Part shown: piece after piece, positions 1-14,723 of the stretch
Layout: every line of letters starts with the position of its first letter
Numbering within the stretch: position 1 is the first letter of the stretch
NCBI GenBank assembly: GCA_000499405.2
Contig: HG738137.1
Span: 24,332,798-24,396,797, forward strand
Length of the DNA: 64,000 bases
Reading direction: 5' to 3'
Source: Onchocerca volvulus
Lineage: Eukaryota > Nematoda > Chromadorea > Rhabditida > Onchocercidae
Program-made: the position numbers and the translations under genes
The notes under the pieces: generated by a model
What the model saw: the letters and a program-made list of their open reading frames with translations, nothing else
Told to the model about the DNA's origin: nothing
Database searches by the model: none

Positions 1-1202
1 TCTTCACAGGGATCTGAAAATTTTGATAAATTTTTTAAGTCTCTTTTTAAGAGAATTGAAAAAAATGCAAAACAGCAACAAACTCTTTGTTTCGACAACA
101 CTTTCCGCTTAAGTCACTTAAATTAAATCACTGTTAATGTAGGCCATCATTAAATTGTATTTAGATTTATTACCTGCCATGAAATGCTAAGATATTAATC
201 ATTATTGTCTATCTTTTATTCTTATCTAATCCTTATCATCATTTTCTGAATTGATTTACAATGTCTAAGAATTGCCTAATGTCTTATTTCCTTATTCATA
301 CTAATTAATAATAAATATTTATCTTCAAATAAAATAGGCAATTAAGCTTTACAACTTTGGAAACTGAAGGAAAAAATAACAAAAAATTGAATCATCATTT
401 ATCCCAGCAAATAAGATTTCAATTTTGAAAACTTCTTCTCTATACAACAATATATTTGTATTTTCGCTCACAGAAAAAATTGCACAACAAATCAATTCAA
501 GTAGAAAAATTTCAAATGCAAAAATTTTCAAAGTGATTAAGTCATATTCTGACAAAGCAATGAAAGAGCGCTAGTAAAATGATGAGGTTAAATTGTATAC
601 TGATGGAAAAAAATTGATGCATGAATTACTATAGGCAGTAATGTGATAAGAACAATCAGGAATTGATATGAAAATGCTGAAAAAAATATTAATGGGACAT
701 ACCTCAATTCATGAGCAAAAAAATACAAAACAAAAAAAAGATTATAAACAATAAAGCTTGAAACGCTTCGATAAAATCATTGTCTTTAAGTTCTAAAATT
801 ATTTACATCAATAAAAGAATCTTGCTTGCGAGGCAGAAATACAGCAATTTGGTAATATTAAAACACGGTGGGATCATCGCCGAGAAATAGGTACAAAACA
901 AGGGTAATATTGGTACATATTTGTTGAGTTTAGCTTAATCAAAATGAATCACTAATAGCTTGGCCGAATGGATTATATGAACTTGCTGACAAAAAGCCTT
1001 AGAAAATTTATAAACGGCTATAACTAAAGTTGCACTGCTTTGAACTGTAATAATACCTTACTGTAATTTTAGTGATTCAATTATTGATATAATGAATTAT
1101 AGCGAATTGCAGAGAACAAAAGACATATAATCCAAAAGATCACAATAAAGGGGAAATCAATTGAGACTTTCACATCCAAAATACAAGAATTAGCAACAAA
1201 CA
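1..1202. other. non-coding left flank
   Basis: This AT-rich stretch lies downstream of the stop codon of the minus-strand CEP350-like gene, so its right part is presumably that gene's 3' UTR. No exon with coherent phase, tRNA or repeat was found. A 68-codon minus-strand ORF at 349-555 resembles no family and has no splice support. Confidence 0.5.
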
Positions 1203-4200
1203 TCACAGATTAACGACAGATGATAATGATTCGTCTAGCTGCTCATTCCATAATTCAGCAACTAGCTCAGCTTTTACTTCATCTTCGTAATTTTCCAATA
1301 TATCATCCCAACTATCTTGTTCTGCATAAAGCTCTTCCAGAACGATATTTTCGATATCGGAATTACACCCACGTGATAAACATTCCCAACGCTTCTTTTC
1401 TCTTGCATCCTGTTTCTTGTCTGAATAAAATACAACACATAATTAATCTAAAAAAAAAAAAAAAAAACCACCGGTGCATTGCAACGATTCGATCAATCAA
1501 TAAAATAAAAATAATGTTGCGTTTCGGACAACAATCGTATATAAGTCATCCAAAAAACTGATGATTCCATTCGTGAGCCAATCCTGTACCTATGAATTCC
1601 TTTTTTTTACAGCTTTACAGTGGCTTCGGCGTTAAATATCAAATTCTATGTTCTTTAAAATTTCTTCTTTTGCAGAAATTTAAATTAAACTCCATCAATT
1701 TTAAAAAGTGACTAACTCTCGTAATATTTAGAAAGCTGTTTCTGAAGGATTTTTTTTAAATGCAACAGATTTCGAGGTCGAGAACAACTGATATTTGTTA
1801 GTCCCATATAGCGACTGCGGCCAACATCCTTAAAACAACGTTTCGCAATTTCACAGCATCGATCCGCGACGATTTGCCTGGATTATTTATTTCTTATTCA
1901 TCTTATAGATGCTTTTATTTATCTAGAAGACGATAAGATGTGAAAATTTAGAATAACAAACATTCAGTACATAGTACGGAATTAAAGATTCCTTTTTCTT
2001 GAATTTGAAATTGCAGAAACTGTTGAAATCTTTACCGCATTTGCATATCCTGCGGTGTAATTACACTTGGATCATCATTGATCAGTATTTCTAAAGGCTG
2101 TTTTAAACTGGCCAAATTCCATATTTGCTCACTAACCGAATGAATTTCTGCGACAGCCCATTTTTCATCACCCAAATAATATCTGGAATAAATGGATGAA
2201 CCATTAACTAGTTAAACTTAGCTAGTTAAAGTGTCGAATAGAACAAAGGCTTTAGAGTAAATATTGGAAAATCTAGTTTTATAATATATAGGAAATCAAT
2301 TAAATATCTCGAAGAATCATAGAAAGACCTTTATGACTTCTGAAAATATGAAAACCTTCCTAAATGTGGATAAAGTAATACTTGAACTGTGGTAATGGCA
2401 TGGATTCTGGTGATTTAATCTCTCTATCATTCATTACTTCTGCAAAGATGTTAGATTCTTCCAACTTCGAAGGCAAATCTTTCGCGTCAGCATTTGCCTC
2501 TGCTTCTGCGCTACTTATACCGCTTAAATCAAGACCAGGTATCAGGTCTTCGGGCTAAAAAGATATCCAAACAAATAAGATAATAAGCGTAGAGGATTTT
2601 CATAAGTAAACAAATAATTTAGTATCTTAGCTTGATTTCTACATGTTTCAGCATTGAATTATCTATCCAAATTATGCGTAGTTAAAAAACAAAAAAGAAA
2701 GAAAGAAACTGAAAAAAAAATTGATATCATAATTTATAATTCGGTAGATTAAGAAAGTAAATCCTGTATTATTAGATTTAACAAATTTCGATTACAAATG
2801 AAAAAAAAAGTTTCAGAAAAGAAGGAAAATTATTTACCACTGGAATTCTATTCAAGTCGTAACTTTGATCACTTTTCCATGAGTTGTCTGTCGATAGCAC
2901 GGCTGAATTTGCAGCTAACTTATCCGATTCTTCATGAGTCACAAATATTTCACCTTCTAATGCTTGACCATGCTCCAATGTCAACATAGTTTTCAAAGAA
3001 TCTTCTAACAGAGATTCGAGCAGGGAAGCAGACAACGGCGATATACAATGATTCGATACTGTCTTCTAAAAACAAAAAATACAATTCTGATAAAACTGAA
3101 TGGTATATGTGTATGCATGTGTGATGGTAAGGATGAATAAAACACATTTCTTAGCACCTTATAATTTCAGTTGCATTTAAATGAAGAATCTTTCAATGTT
3201 TTGACTAAATCCTTATAAATATTTATCACTTTAGATAGTTAAAAAAAATGAGCGCTTCTCAATCTTAATTTCTCCACAAAACTAATTTCATGAACGACTC
3301 TAGATGGGAAAAGTCTACAATGTTATGAACTTACAGGAGTGCGAGGACTATTCGTGGCACTTCTGGAACTATCTTCACGTGGCATTGATGCCGCATATCT
3401 GGCTGATATTGGACTTCTTGACGAAGAAAGTGGACTGATTGTAAGTTTAAACTTTCGCGATTTTGAAGATGGAGTGAGTATCTGCTGAAAATCATAATAA
3501 AAGTTGTCAACAGAAAAAAGATTTCAAACTGAAATATTAAAGGGAAACAACAAACGAATTATGAGAACAAAAGTGAACAATCATTACTGTGACAATCCTT
3601 ACAAACTGACTATGTGCTAAATACATTACGAATATTCTATGTCATAAATTTTTTTTAACCTATTCACCAAATTATCGGTAGATATGAAAAACATGTAATA
3701 TAACATATTATTACAGATGTGCCATTTACATAGACAAATAAATGATGCATCTTTCTATTTCCGTCAAATCGTAATGTATTCTCGAAAAATAACCCATATA
3801 AAAGAATTATGTTATCAATTTGCTTTGATCTTCATCTATTTCGAACATCACAACTTATTTTTCTGACATTTCCTTACTAGTTATTCATACTGCCTTTGCT
3901 TTGCACTATTACAGGTAAAACATATTTCAATGGCGAATACTATTACCTTATTATCAGTTGGTACATCTGGAGTAGGTGATGAAACAGTCGTGTGAAAACT
4001 TGACGACGATTCTGAAATATATAATTTACAACTTATTTATATAGCTCAACTTTTGTTTAACTATCAACTGATTATTCCTAATCATTGAAAATATCGAAAG
4101 AGTATAATCATAATAAACTTTTTACATAAATTATCACAAAAGCTTAATTATTCTAATTTTCTTAGGGTGCAGTGATAAAATAAATCCAACTTGTAGCAAC

Positions 4201-5508
4201 TCTTTAGAAGAAAATGACAAAACTTTTTTAGAAGATGATGGAACTTGCATGAATATATATAAGCAAAAAAGTTTATAAAACAATGTCATATATATCAAAT
4301 GTTTTTATATTACAGAAAAAAGAATTATCGATGATCAGAGAATTCAATTATAAGAAAAAGTTTTTTCAAGATTATTACCCTGCAAACTAATTCCCCTTTC
4401 CTCTATTCCATCATCAGCTTTCTCCTCATTGTCAGTTTCGATATCAGATGGTAATGGTGTAAAAAACTGCTCATCAATAAAACTGGAATGCAAATTGCAT
4501 CGATCCGCAGCAGTTTTGCTTCCGTCGAATGTATCGTTCTGTTGAACGGCCAAATGTTCCTCTTCTTCCATTTGAGAAGAATTTAAATCGGATCGATAAA
4601 TAGTAGATATCAATAGTGCTTCTTTCGAAGCATCTTGCTTAAAACTTGCAGTTTCGCCATATATTAATTCACTAGAATGATTACTTCCTGGTGAATGAAT
4701 AATTAAGTGTTCCGGATCTTTTGAAATTGTCGGAACATCCTGCGAAAAAAGTTTTTCATTTTGTATGGGTAATAACGTTTCATTCAAACCATTGCAACTT
4801 TCTTCTATATGGTTCGGTTTAAGAGATCGTTCAACGAGCTGTTCTGAAGAAGTAAATCTTCGAGGTGTTAAAATGCTTGAAGATAATTCGACGGAATGAC
4901 ATATACTACGAGTTTCTCCAGATGAGTGGTGATTTTTATATCTTTCAGAAACACTGTCAGTTCCTGACCCTTCTTTTAGTGTAAGCTTTGAAAATTGAGA
5001 GCTTTCCATATTTTCTTTTTTAGAATCCCATTCTGAACTGCCGGACTTGTTGTTTGTAGAATGAACATCGGCATTAAAACTTGTTCTACTTTCATCAACT
5101 TCAGAAAATCTCCCATCCGAAAATGTTCTTTCAGCAGTGATTCCCACCGAAGTAAGTCTCGAAGATGATGCTGGATAGCTTTCGTAACTTCCCATGGCTA
5201 GAACAGTTAATCTTTCATGTTATTACCTATAAAAATCAACAGTCATGAAAAAGTGGAATTGAAGAGGCATGAAAAATATTCAAAAAATAAACTAAAGTAG
5301 AGAAAAATTATGCAGAAATTTATGGAGAAATTGATTACCGTCTCCATTCTGCAGTTTAATCAATTGTGCAATATCTTTTTCCGTTTCCGTAATATAACGT
5401 ACATGAGCATCGATTTGAGCTCTTAATGAATTCTCCTCACTGAAAGCAATGTGAAAGATGATATCTACAAGTTGTACTTTACTTAATTCTTCTGAATCTT
5501 GATAAATT

Positions 5509-5572
<64 letters not shown>

Positions 5573-8500
5573 ACAAGAGAAGCAAGCAACGGAAAAAAAA
5601 ATTTCATAAACAATCTATTCATTATTATATTTATGCCTTTTAGCGTTAGTGAAAATTATCTTCCTCCTTACAATGCAAAGAATGTACCTCAGATCACTGC
5701 GCATCACTCGCTGATTGAATGTCCTTTTCAGAAAATCGGCTTCTTTTCTTTTCCATTTTAATTCTTCACGCAACTGTTCCAAGTTTTTATTGTAACTCGG
5801 CGGATTTTGCCCTAAAATACTTAAATTACAGTGAATGGAATCTACTACTTAGCATTATCATTTGTTAAAGATTACTGACATGACTTATCTTTCGTTTCTT
5901 GAATATTTCGAATAACTCGAAGAGGATTTGAAAGTAAGGACTTTGCAGTGTCACTGTTTCTAGCATGATCCGTGTCATTTTTAAGGCCTTAAAAAGATAT
6001 GGATGAGTGATTTAATAATTAAAAAAAGACAATAAACCTCTAAATAGAAAATGGAAAAATTTTTAAATCATTGTTCTTCGAATTCGTAGCAGCACTTATG
6101 CAAGCCCGTAAAATAGTTAAATTATTTGGATACAGCAAAAGTTTACCAATTTATCTAAATTTCCATCAGTACATTCTAGTGATTACAAAGAGATTCATAA
6201 GAGTGATTTGTTTCTAGTTTTTTTTCGCTTACAGCTTATTTGCTAAATGTTATGGACATTACAGCACTCATAATGAAAATTATAACATTCGTAGTTGATA
6301 AGATTGATAAAACCTCAACAGTAAGCGCCAACACTTGTTGACATGCGAAGCGGCATTCAGTAAATAAATCATTGAATGTTGATAAAGTAAAAAACAAAAG
6401 AAAAGAATTAACCACGTGAACGTGTTCTTAATTTTAGCTCCCATCTCTCCAATTCACTCGCCAAATTATTTTTTTCGAAATCCTTCGTCCAAAGAAGAAC
6501 TTTTTCTGAACCTTCGCGGAATTTTTCGAAATTTGAAGCCTTTTTGCCACCTCTAAAAAGCATTTATTTCAATCAATTAGTAAAAAAAAAAACATAAATT
6601 TCTACAAGAAATATTCATTCGCCAAGATTTTATCCACAGAAATAAGAAAAACTCCGAACTTATATGAGATGTCAATATTTTATTGGTTTCATTATGTAAA
6701 TTGTCTGGTAAAAATAGCGCAATAGAAACAAAGGTACAGTTTAATTATTGATAAACAGATAAAAAAGGTAAAACCTTAATAATGTCAAATGTTTCTGTAA
6801 ATCGAGATTAAGTAGTTGTATTCGAGCCGTCTCATGCAAATGATAATCCACCAAATTTTTCTGCAAAATTCAGACAAAATACCTAACTCTAATATAATTG
6901 AAAAAGAAAATATCAATGCCATTCTTATTCTTACCAATGGCATTGCACTGTGAATAGAATTGATGTATTTTCGTTTCAGCATCAAGCATGTCGCTTTTAT
7001 TCTTTCTTCTTCATTTTCAACTTTCCACAAATCCTCAACTCTTTGCTGACAGTACAATCTGTGAAATTAAGAATTATTGGGCCTTAACTAGATTTTTTCG
7101 CTTTCTATCATCAGTTATGGAAATATTAAAAATAAAATAGACATGTAATCAATAAAAAGATATTTTTAATACTTTCTAATACTCCCTTTAGTACTAACTT
7201 TATCCTTTTTTGATAGAGATAACCTCGTAACGTTAAATCAATGCATGCCTTTTAATAGGCATCCATTTTTTGTATACTCCCGTTTACATAAAATAATTAA
7301 GAAAACGTCAACAAAACAGAAATATTAAATAAAAAAAAAAAAATGATACTTACTTACGAAGTTCAACGAAATATAGCAGACTATCTCTGTAGAACTGGCG
7401 AAGAGCCTTCACCGTGTTACCAGCATAATGCTCACGTTTCAACAGTTCTTGAGATGAATATGTCGGTGAACTACTGACTTCATCACTTTGAATGACATCT
7501 AAAAATATTACGTGAAGGAAAAAACAACTGAAATGAAAAGGTGTTCTGAATGATGAAAACCTAAAAGGTACCAGATGTAAATCACAAAAATTTCTCTCTC
7601 ATTATTCGCAGATTTAATATTCTTTTGGACAAAAAAGAACGAAGAGAAAAAATTATTGCAGAGGAAAAAATAATTTTCTAAATAAAGTCTTGTATTAAGG
7701 GGGTGTCAACCAGAATCGGTGAATTTCTCATGATCATATAAAAGCAAAATATTATAATAAATCGAAAACTAAACTTCCAAAAATTTTTGAAAATGAGTTT
7801 AAAATTTATATCGTAATTTTTAATTTTTTATTGCAATTGATATTTTTTAATATAAACAATCAAGTTAAATTTCCTTATATATCAACACAAGAAATAGATA
7901 TACCATTTATGATAGAATCTGTCGGCGATGACTCATCCACCAATCCCATATCAGATCTCTTTGTTTGTTCTTCAACCTAAAATGAATATCTTTTCACATC
8001 TATGAAGTTATCCTAAAATCAATTTAAAATCTTATAAACAAAAATGTTCGAACAATACATACCGTTTGCAGTGAAACTTCAGATTTAGCACTCCGTACTT
8101 CATTCCTTATACCCTTATCTTGGACTGAATTCAATTTTGGGGACGATGATTTGAATAAATCGAGTGGATCACAGTTTCGTTCCTTGAGAGGAATGTGAGA
8201 TTTATACATCTGCAGACAAACATGAGCTCTAATAAAATGAAAATATGCGATACGATATAATAACGTCACATCAAGAAAGAAAGAGAAAAATCTCTGAAAA
8301 TAACAACTAACATAATCAGGAAATAATCCAAAAATTGGAATCTAGAAAAAAGCCAAAAAAAAAAAACATGCACAGTAAATAAACTACATGAAAGTCCATC
8401 AATCATATAGCACATTTCACGAAGACATATCCCCGAATAAACAGAAGTAATTTGGTGATGTATAATGCATGAGTAGTGCAGTTAAAATGCAATTACGAAG

Positions 8501-11500
8501 CATTTTCTTAATTCTTTGATCAAAATTTAGTAACACTTTATGTTCAAATTACTGCTCAAAGACAAATTATACTTCACAATAAGTGCACAATAAGCTACAA
8601 ATACGTATAATTGCGTCACAAGTGCATGCAGCAGGTGCATGAAATTGCATGTGCACCGCATATAATTCACGTTAAAAGTACTAATCAAATCATGAGCAAA
8701 AAGTAAACAGCATAACGATAATATGCGTCCAACTTAAAAAAAAAAAAAAAAAAGATACATTATTGGGAAATGAATTATTGTGCTGAAGCGCTTTATTAAT
8801 GCGCTGTTGTACGGTTGCATAAAAGCTGCTCTGCCGATCAAGACATCTTTTGTTTGAAGCTGAGTTCTGAAAATGTATAGCTAATTTAACCTAATCAATT
8901 CTCACGAAATCCTTGATTAAGAAAAACGTACAATAGAATCATAGGTCCTTCTCTACAAATTTTCATACGAAGCTTAATTATCTCTTCAAACAAGAAAAAC
9001 AATAAAGCAATCAGTGAACACAATAATTAGTTGATCAAATAAACATATTATTTTCTGCATGAATTATCAATAAGATCAAACAAAAGCTTTATTTAAAATA
9101 TTTTCTTTTTCTGACATGCACTGTAATCCGTATTATAACTTTTTGTTTTTTTTTTTTTCGACATCATTCATAATGCTTATAAATGATTTGTTGTTCCGCA
9201 CTTTTTAATCTTAATTTTTAAATTTTGACTGCATATATTTAATGTAGTACAAACCGATCACCTCTTTTAATCTGCAAATTTTTGCTACGTGTTGATTTTT
9301 GAAGGTATTGGAATGTCTAAACTTCAATTAATGGCAAAATATTTGTTTTAACGAAAGAAGTGAAGTAGAGAAAAGAAAAAAACTAACACTACAGCTCTCA
9401 TCAAAATTTCTTTAAATTATAAATATATAATTAAGTCAAACATATAATTTTGTCAAAGCATCAGCAAAATTCTGATATTATAACAAACAAAATTTAAAGG
9501 ATGTCCACCGAAAACTTAATGAAATGAGATATGTGAAATAATTTATAAGGAAAAAGGACAACATAGTTCTTTCTTCCTTACAAAAGCAGACAACAACTGA
9601 ATGTTGTAAAAAAACAAAAGTAAAAACTTATCGCAAGGGAAACCAAAAAAATAAAAAATAAACAAAGGACGTTTGATTCATGCGGAGTGGCGTAATACGT
9701 ACCCTGCCATTACTGATTTCATGTTTATGCAATAAAAGTTGGCTACTGAATTCATCGCGAACATTCCGAAGATGCTGATTCATTTCAGCAATATTTCTTG
9801 CATAAGCGATGTGAGCTTTCAATCGAGCACCCAGTATTTTACCGCGTGTTACACCTTTAGCATTCTGCTATAAATCTGCTACTAAAAGCTGTACGCCAAC
9901 TTTCAAAAATAAAAAAAAAAAAGAAAATACAAAACGCACTGAAAATGAATGATAAAAATTAACTTAGAAAACCTTAGGAAAGAGATGATCGTCGCTATAA
10001 GCATGCTTTTCCAAGCCAAATCCTTTGGATGAAGAGGCATCATCCATTGTGTCACACTCGAAAGCAGAAGAAATCGACAATCGATTTGAAAATGACGCTT
10101 GCAAAAAATGAATTGCCCTGTAATCAAATTATCGGAAAAAAAAATCGAAAAGTCATTAGTGGATTTGAATAATATTCAATTAATTCACCATTCTTAATAT
10201 CCTCACTAACTGTGAAAACGGTAAAAAACATTTCAATGACATGAACATATGCCACTCATTGAATGTTACATGAATAGCTGACCTAAGAAATCGAATTATA
10301 CAATATTTTATCAGGTGATAATTGACAAACTCATAGGTCAGAACTAATCATTGTCAGTCAGTTAAGAAGAAATAAAAAAACTAGAAGTGAAATTTTGTGA
10401 GAAAAATGGGAAACGCTGATTTTTGAAAATATTAACTTATCGATATCGCTCTCCAAATCATTCAAATTACTGAAGGATTGTTTGATTTTAACATTGATTT
10501 CGTCACAAGAGCTACTATGTCCATACCCATCGATATTCAAATTTACATGTTGCGACGTCTTAAGTATTGATAGAGATTACTATTTTCATGAGGCCATCAT
10601 TAAATTGCATGAATTTCCTTATTCAAAAAGTCCACTACTTGAAAAGTTTGCCAAAAAGTCCATATTTAGAAAGTCTGACATATAATAAACTTACTACCTT
10701 ATTTTTTGCTGACCAGTCGAAAGCGTCACTGGCTGAAAAAAAAGCTTCATTTTATATTCATGTTTTACTCTTTTATCGTTCTTTCATCCTGCAAACGTTT
10801 TCACAAACTAATGTCCAACAGAATGTTTATCTTATGATTTCAATAACAATCTCACATTTTACTGCGGGAATTTGAGGCCGCATCACTTTACTTTTCTTAA
10901 TTTCATCCACTTTATTCTTGGTACACAAGCGTTTAAACTGCAGTAAATGCGAATTCTTTTCACTGTTCTGTAAAAATCCATTTACACCAACCGCTTTTGT
11001 TATTGCCGATCTAAAAGACAGTAAATAAATAGTTTAAAAGCTTAAGTGTTGTTTATGGTATTTTTTGTGGTTTTTGTTTGTGACTTCCTTCTAAGTACAG
11101 TATCTCAATTCATAGTGTTATGATGATGGCTGCTTTTGCGTGTTTTTCTGTTGGTATTAATAGAGCTTTTTTTCCTATGCATTTTGCTGGTTTGCAGGGG
11201 ATGCCTCGCAAGATTTTGTATTATCCGGACTGTTATTTTACTTTCAGATTACTTCTTTTTTATTTACTTACTTTTTTTCATAAATTTTTATAATTTTTTT
11301 TTAGCGGCCTTTTAGACAACAAAAAAACAAAAACATCAGAGTATGAAATCTGATTTGATTCGTTATGTTATACCTTATCAAAGACAAAGCTCCGCAAAAT
11401 ACTACTAAAAATTAACTGCTAAATACCCAGCAAAAGCAAAAAAATATACTTCATTAAACAAATATTATTTCGATGTTTTTAAGTCTTCATAGAGTTCGTT

Positions 11501-13056
11501 GAAAGCAAGCAATGAAAACTATATGTGTTGAAACAAAAAAATTTAATCTCTATGCTTCATTCCCAAATTGAAAACGTATCTCTTTTATCTGAAAAAAAGA
11601 CGCAAACAATTAAAAAATGAAAATAACTACTCTTTTTCTGCAGATTTCAATAATGACTTGTGCGTAGAGCTTCTAGAATCACAAGTGCCGGTAGAGAAAT
11701 GTTTATTACAAAAGTATTCCATACTTTTCTGGCAATCTTTCTAAAAAAAATCCATAAATAAAGCAAATTTACCAAAAATAATTAAGATGGAATAATTAAA
11801 AATGAGAGAGTTTCAATAATTTCAAATCTGTTTAACTTCACATTTTAATATAATAAAATACGTAATCAAAGTATATTTTGTTTTTGAGACAAATAATATT
11901 AATTTTTATACCTGTCTCTTTATCATGATTGCTTCAAGCAAATTTTAACAGAACACCATTAAAGTTGGAAACTACTAACATTCGTTTATCATTTATCTTA
12001 AAAACATGTCTTAAAAAAAAAAAAAGAAAAACTCAACAACTTGTATAATTTAATCACAAATTAACCTTTTCGGTTTGAAAAACACTTTCGGTGGAACGCA
12101 TGAGGTTGTAAGGCCGAGTAATAATTTCAATATCTTCATCTTCGTAATTATGAAGTCTTTTACAACACTTTTTAACTGAAATTTGGAAAAAATGATTGTA
12201 ACAGAAATTCTAAAATCGCTTCTCCCATACCAAGCAATTCTATAATTTCTTCATGCAAACTGTTAGCGGTATTATTTCATCAATTTTCAATATAAATTTT
12301 ATTAAAAGAGGAAAAAAATAATGAACTCAGCTCTTCCATTTTCAAAACTATTGTTGTTGAACATTAGGAATGACTTTAAAAAATGTAGTATTTTGCATAT
12401 GGAAAAGAAAGAAATTGATAAAAAAAAAAGAAATTAATATCATAAATTACAATGATAAAGTGAAAGTTTGACTTACATGCAATGGAAGAGCGGATATTCT
12501 GGGCTTTTCGTAACACGTTGTCTTCAAATGATGGCACCTTATGACGTGTTATACGAAATTTCCGAGTTTTATTTGCAGCTTTTTCAACACTATGGCTCTT
12601 CCGATTATTCGCCTTATCTTCATCTAAATTTTTCGAAAATTATTTTCGCAATAGCAGTGATCAGTAGAGTAGATATAACATAATTTGACAATATTTTGTA
12701 TCAACATAACATAATTCGACAGTATTTTGTATAAACAGAGGATTCCAAAGCAAACAAAAAATTTTGAGTAAAATATTTGCCATTAAAATACTAAAATAAC
12801 ACATGCAATATTTTCATATAAATCTCAGCTCGTATTTCAATCGTACTCTGCAATTCCCATCATTGTCTCTAATTATATTTCACTTTTATGCAAAATTTTG
12901 CTTTAATCTTAACAAAACTATAAATTCCGACTTTAAGCGTATATTTGAAATTTTGATTTAAAACTTTTCATGCAATAAACAAAAATAAGTTCATAAGAAA
13001 TATTTACCGTTTAAAACCCGTCGTCGAATATGCTCCAATAAGCCGTGACGGTCCAT
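1203..13056 (-). CDS. CEP350-like centrosomal protein, 27 exons
   Basis: This gene encodes about 1382 residues. Exons from the 5' end: 13056-13008, 12623-12477, 12175-12066, 11740-11631, 11010-10856, 10732-10698, 10558-10437, 10117-9973, 9867-9703, 8866-8759, 8209-8063, 7976-7904, 7498-7354, 7058-6935, 6860-6775, 6552-6413, 5987-5880, 5811-5688, 5439-5339, 5197-4379, 4011-3947, 3484-3335, 3065-2838, 2554-2388, 2182-2036, 1877-1717, 1420-1203. All phases agree and the total is a multiple of three. The first half is charged and partly helical, the large exon 4379-5197 is Ser/Glu-rich and disordered, and the C-terminus holds a block reading [17 protein letters not shown]. That block and the preceding helix resemble, from memory, the acidic C-terminus of vertebrate CEP350, which acts at centrosomes and microtubules. 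No CAP-Gly domain, usual in CEP350, was seen. The start is the first ATG, 22 bases after a TATTGTAG acceptor, so trans-splicing is likely. The exon chain is solid; the family call is moderate. Confidence 0.55.
5512..5571. repeat. poly(A) tract of 60 bases
   Basis: An uninterrupted run of 60 A lies inside an intron of the CEP350-like gene. On the coding strand it is poly(T), about 70 bases upstream of the acceptor of exon 5439-5339. It produces an artificial poly-phenylalanine reading frame that is not coding. Confidence 0.95.
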
Positions 13057-13077
13057 TATCCCTTTAGATAGACCTTC

Positions 13078-13089
13078 CTACAATAATCA
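13078..13089 (-). promoter_or_regulatory. candidate spliced-leader acceptor of the CEP350-like gene
   Basis: On the minus strand the sequence reads TATTGTAG just before the first recognised exon. The first in-frame ATG follows 22 bases later and no convincing upstream exon in matching phase was found. It could instead be an ordinary acceptor of a missed upstream exon. Confidence 0.4.
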
Positions 13090-13115
13090 AAAATTTCTTT
13101 CGATATTTTCTCTCT

Positions 13116-13150
<35 letters not shown>

Positions 13151-14248
13151 AAACTACAATTTCTCTAATTAATCCTATGCATCTAAGGTTCTAAAAGAAA
13201 AATCGAACTCCTTAATTAAACAAAGAACTTTGCCAGGCAATTAAATATGGATTATGACCTTATTTATATGTTTGCTTATCTGTGACTTGAAATTACACAT
13301 AAATATTTTATATTTTTTCATAAAATAATTTGTGAACCGCATACTTATTGATAAAACGAGCAATTAATTGTTATTCTGATTATAGAAATGTTTGTTTTGC
13401 CGGCAAGTTTAGATTTATTTGAAATTGTATCTTCTAGGACAAGTTGATTTGTTCCTGAAAGAATATTCATGAATACTTCCATAATTCTCTCAAGACTGCA
13501 AAATAATGAAAAGTATAAACCTGATTGAAATAATATTTGGAGCTAGAACTTTCTTTTTGTTAATCAAACTTTAGCTAAACCTAATCGAAATGTTGAAAAA
13601 TCCTATAACATAATAAAATTTTTCCAATTAAAAAAAAAAATCCATTATTTGCATGTAATTGCTTGAATAAATATCCAGTATCAAAAAATACAAACATTAA
13701 TTGCCAGTTGCTTCGACGATACAACGAAATTAACGAAAAATCATTTAGGGAAAAATCCATAAATCTGAAATAGAAAGAAAAACAAACAGTCTGAGTGAAA
13801 CAAAGATGAATGAATGTTATCATTTAGGCACCTTCACAATTAAATGATAATTATAAATATCAAATTATCATTTGGAGATAAATTTTTATCACTAATTTTC
13901 CTCCTTATTTATTCCCAAATAATTATAATCGACTATTTTTAAAATTACTTTTGTTTATGGAAAATATTAATATGGATCATTTCTGATATATAATAACAAT
14001 GATTCGAATTCCTCTCAAATTTCAAAAACTAGTTAGATTTTCTAATCCATAAGAGTCGATTCTTATCTTATCAATTTTTGACGGCAATTCCGCTTCTCTC
14101 TTTCTCATTTCATATCTTACAAACAGAAATCCGCTCAAATCTCCCGAAATCTTTCCCGAGAAATCGCATATATGTATTACTTTCTTAGCGAAGAATACTA
14201 TCCGATATACCGTCTATTTCAATCGCAACCGTAAGTACATAAGTTACT

Positions 14249-14300
14249 TTAGTTACGCATCATGTGATTGACGCGGCGTAACGTGATATTGCGTAACTAA
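14249..14300. repeat. 11-bp inverted repeat with 30-bp spacer
   Basis: The arms are TTAGTTACGCA (14249-14259) and TGCGTAACTAA (14290-14300). The spacer carries a further GCGTAAC copy around 14276-14282. The cluster is CpG-richer than its surroundings and sits between divergent promoters. Binding sites for a dimeric factor and a degraded foldback element are both possible. Confidence 0.6.
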
Positions 14301-14661
14301 TTTAGCTACACAGTGACCTTTAACTCAACCTACTTCAGCAAGCCAACTTCATTTCCCCATCCTAATACATTCACTTAAAATTTAACCGCCAAATTAAATC
14401 CAATTAACAATTTTTACTTGGCAAAGTGAGCTTGAACCCATGCGGAGCGTCTTTTTTAAAAATTGAAAAGAGAGCATAGAAATCATGTCATTTGCGGTTT
14501 TTTTTTAAATCCCCCTTGATTGCATATCAGGAAATCTTATCATTCTCTGCATTTTTCAATAATCCATACTCTCTCATATTTTACTCTCAATCACTTCCTT
14601 TACTTAGTCTTTATTTCCAATATCCTTGACAATTTTGCATATTTTTCACAATCGTTTTCAA

Positions 14662-14723
14662 ATTTTTGCATGTAATATATATTTTATATTTGCATATAAT
14701 ACATATTTTAATTTGCATATAAT
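14662..14723. promoter_or_regulatory. three octamer-like motifs in tandem
   Basis: Three copies of a TTTGCATRTAAT-type motif begin near 14662, 14688 and 14711. Two of them contain ATTTGCAT, the reverse complement of the classical POU-domain octamer ATGCAAAT. They lie about 750 bp upstream of the bir-1 start. A regulatory role is inference; a degenerate microrepeat is the alternative. Confidence 0.35.

Noticed and set aside
349..555. 68-codon minus-strand ORF near the left edge
   Set aside because: No family resemblance, no fitting splice sites, composition like the surrounding non-coding DNA.
5292..5585. 97-codon minus ORF with poly-phenylalanine
   Set aside because: The start is poly(T) of an intron. 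Only the part 5339-5439 is a real exon of the CEP350-like gene.
13429..13485. Possible upstream exon of the CEP350-like gene after TTTCAG on the minus strand
   Set aside because: The open frame has no in-phase GT donor matching the exon at 13077, so it was not included.
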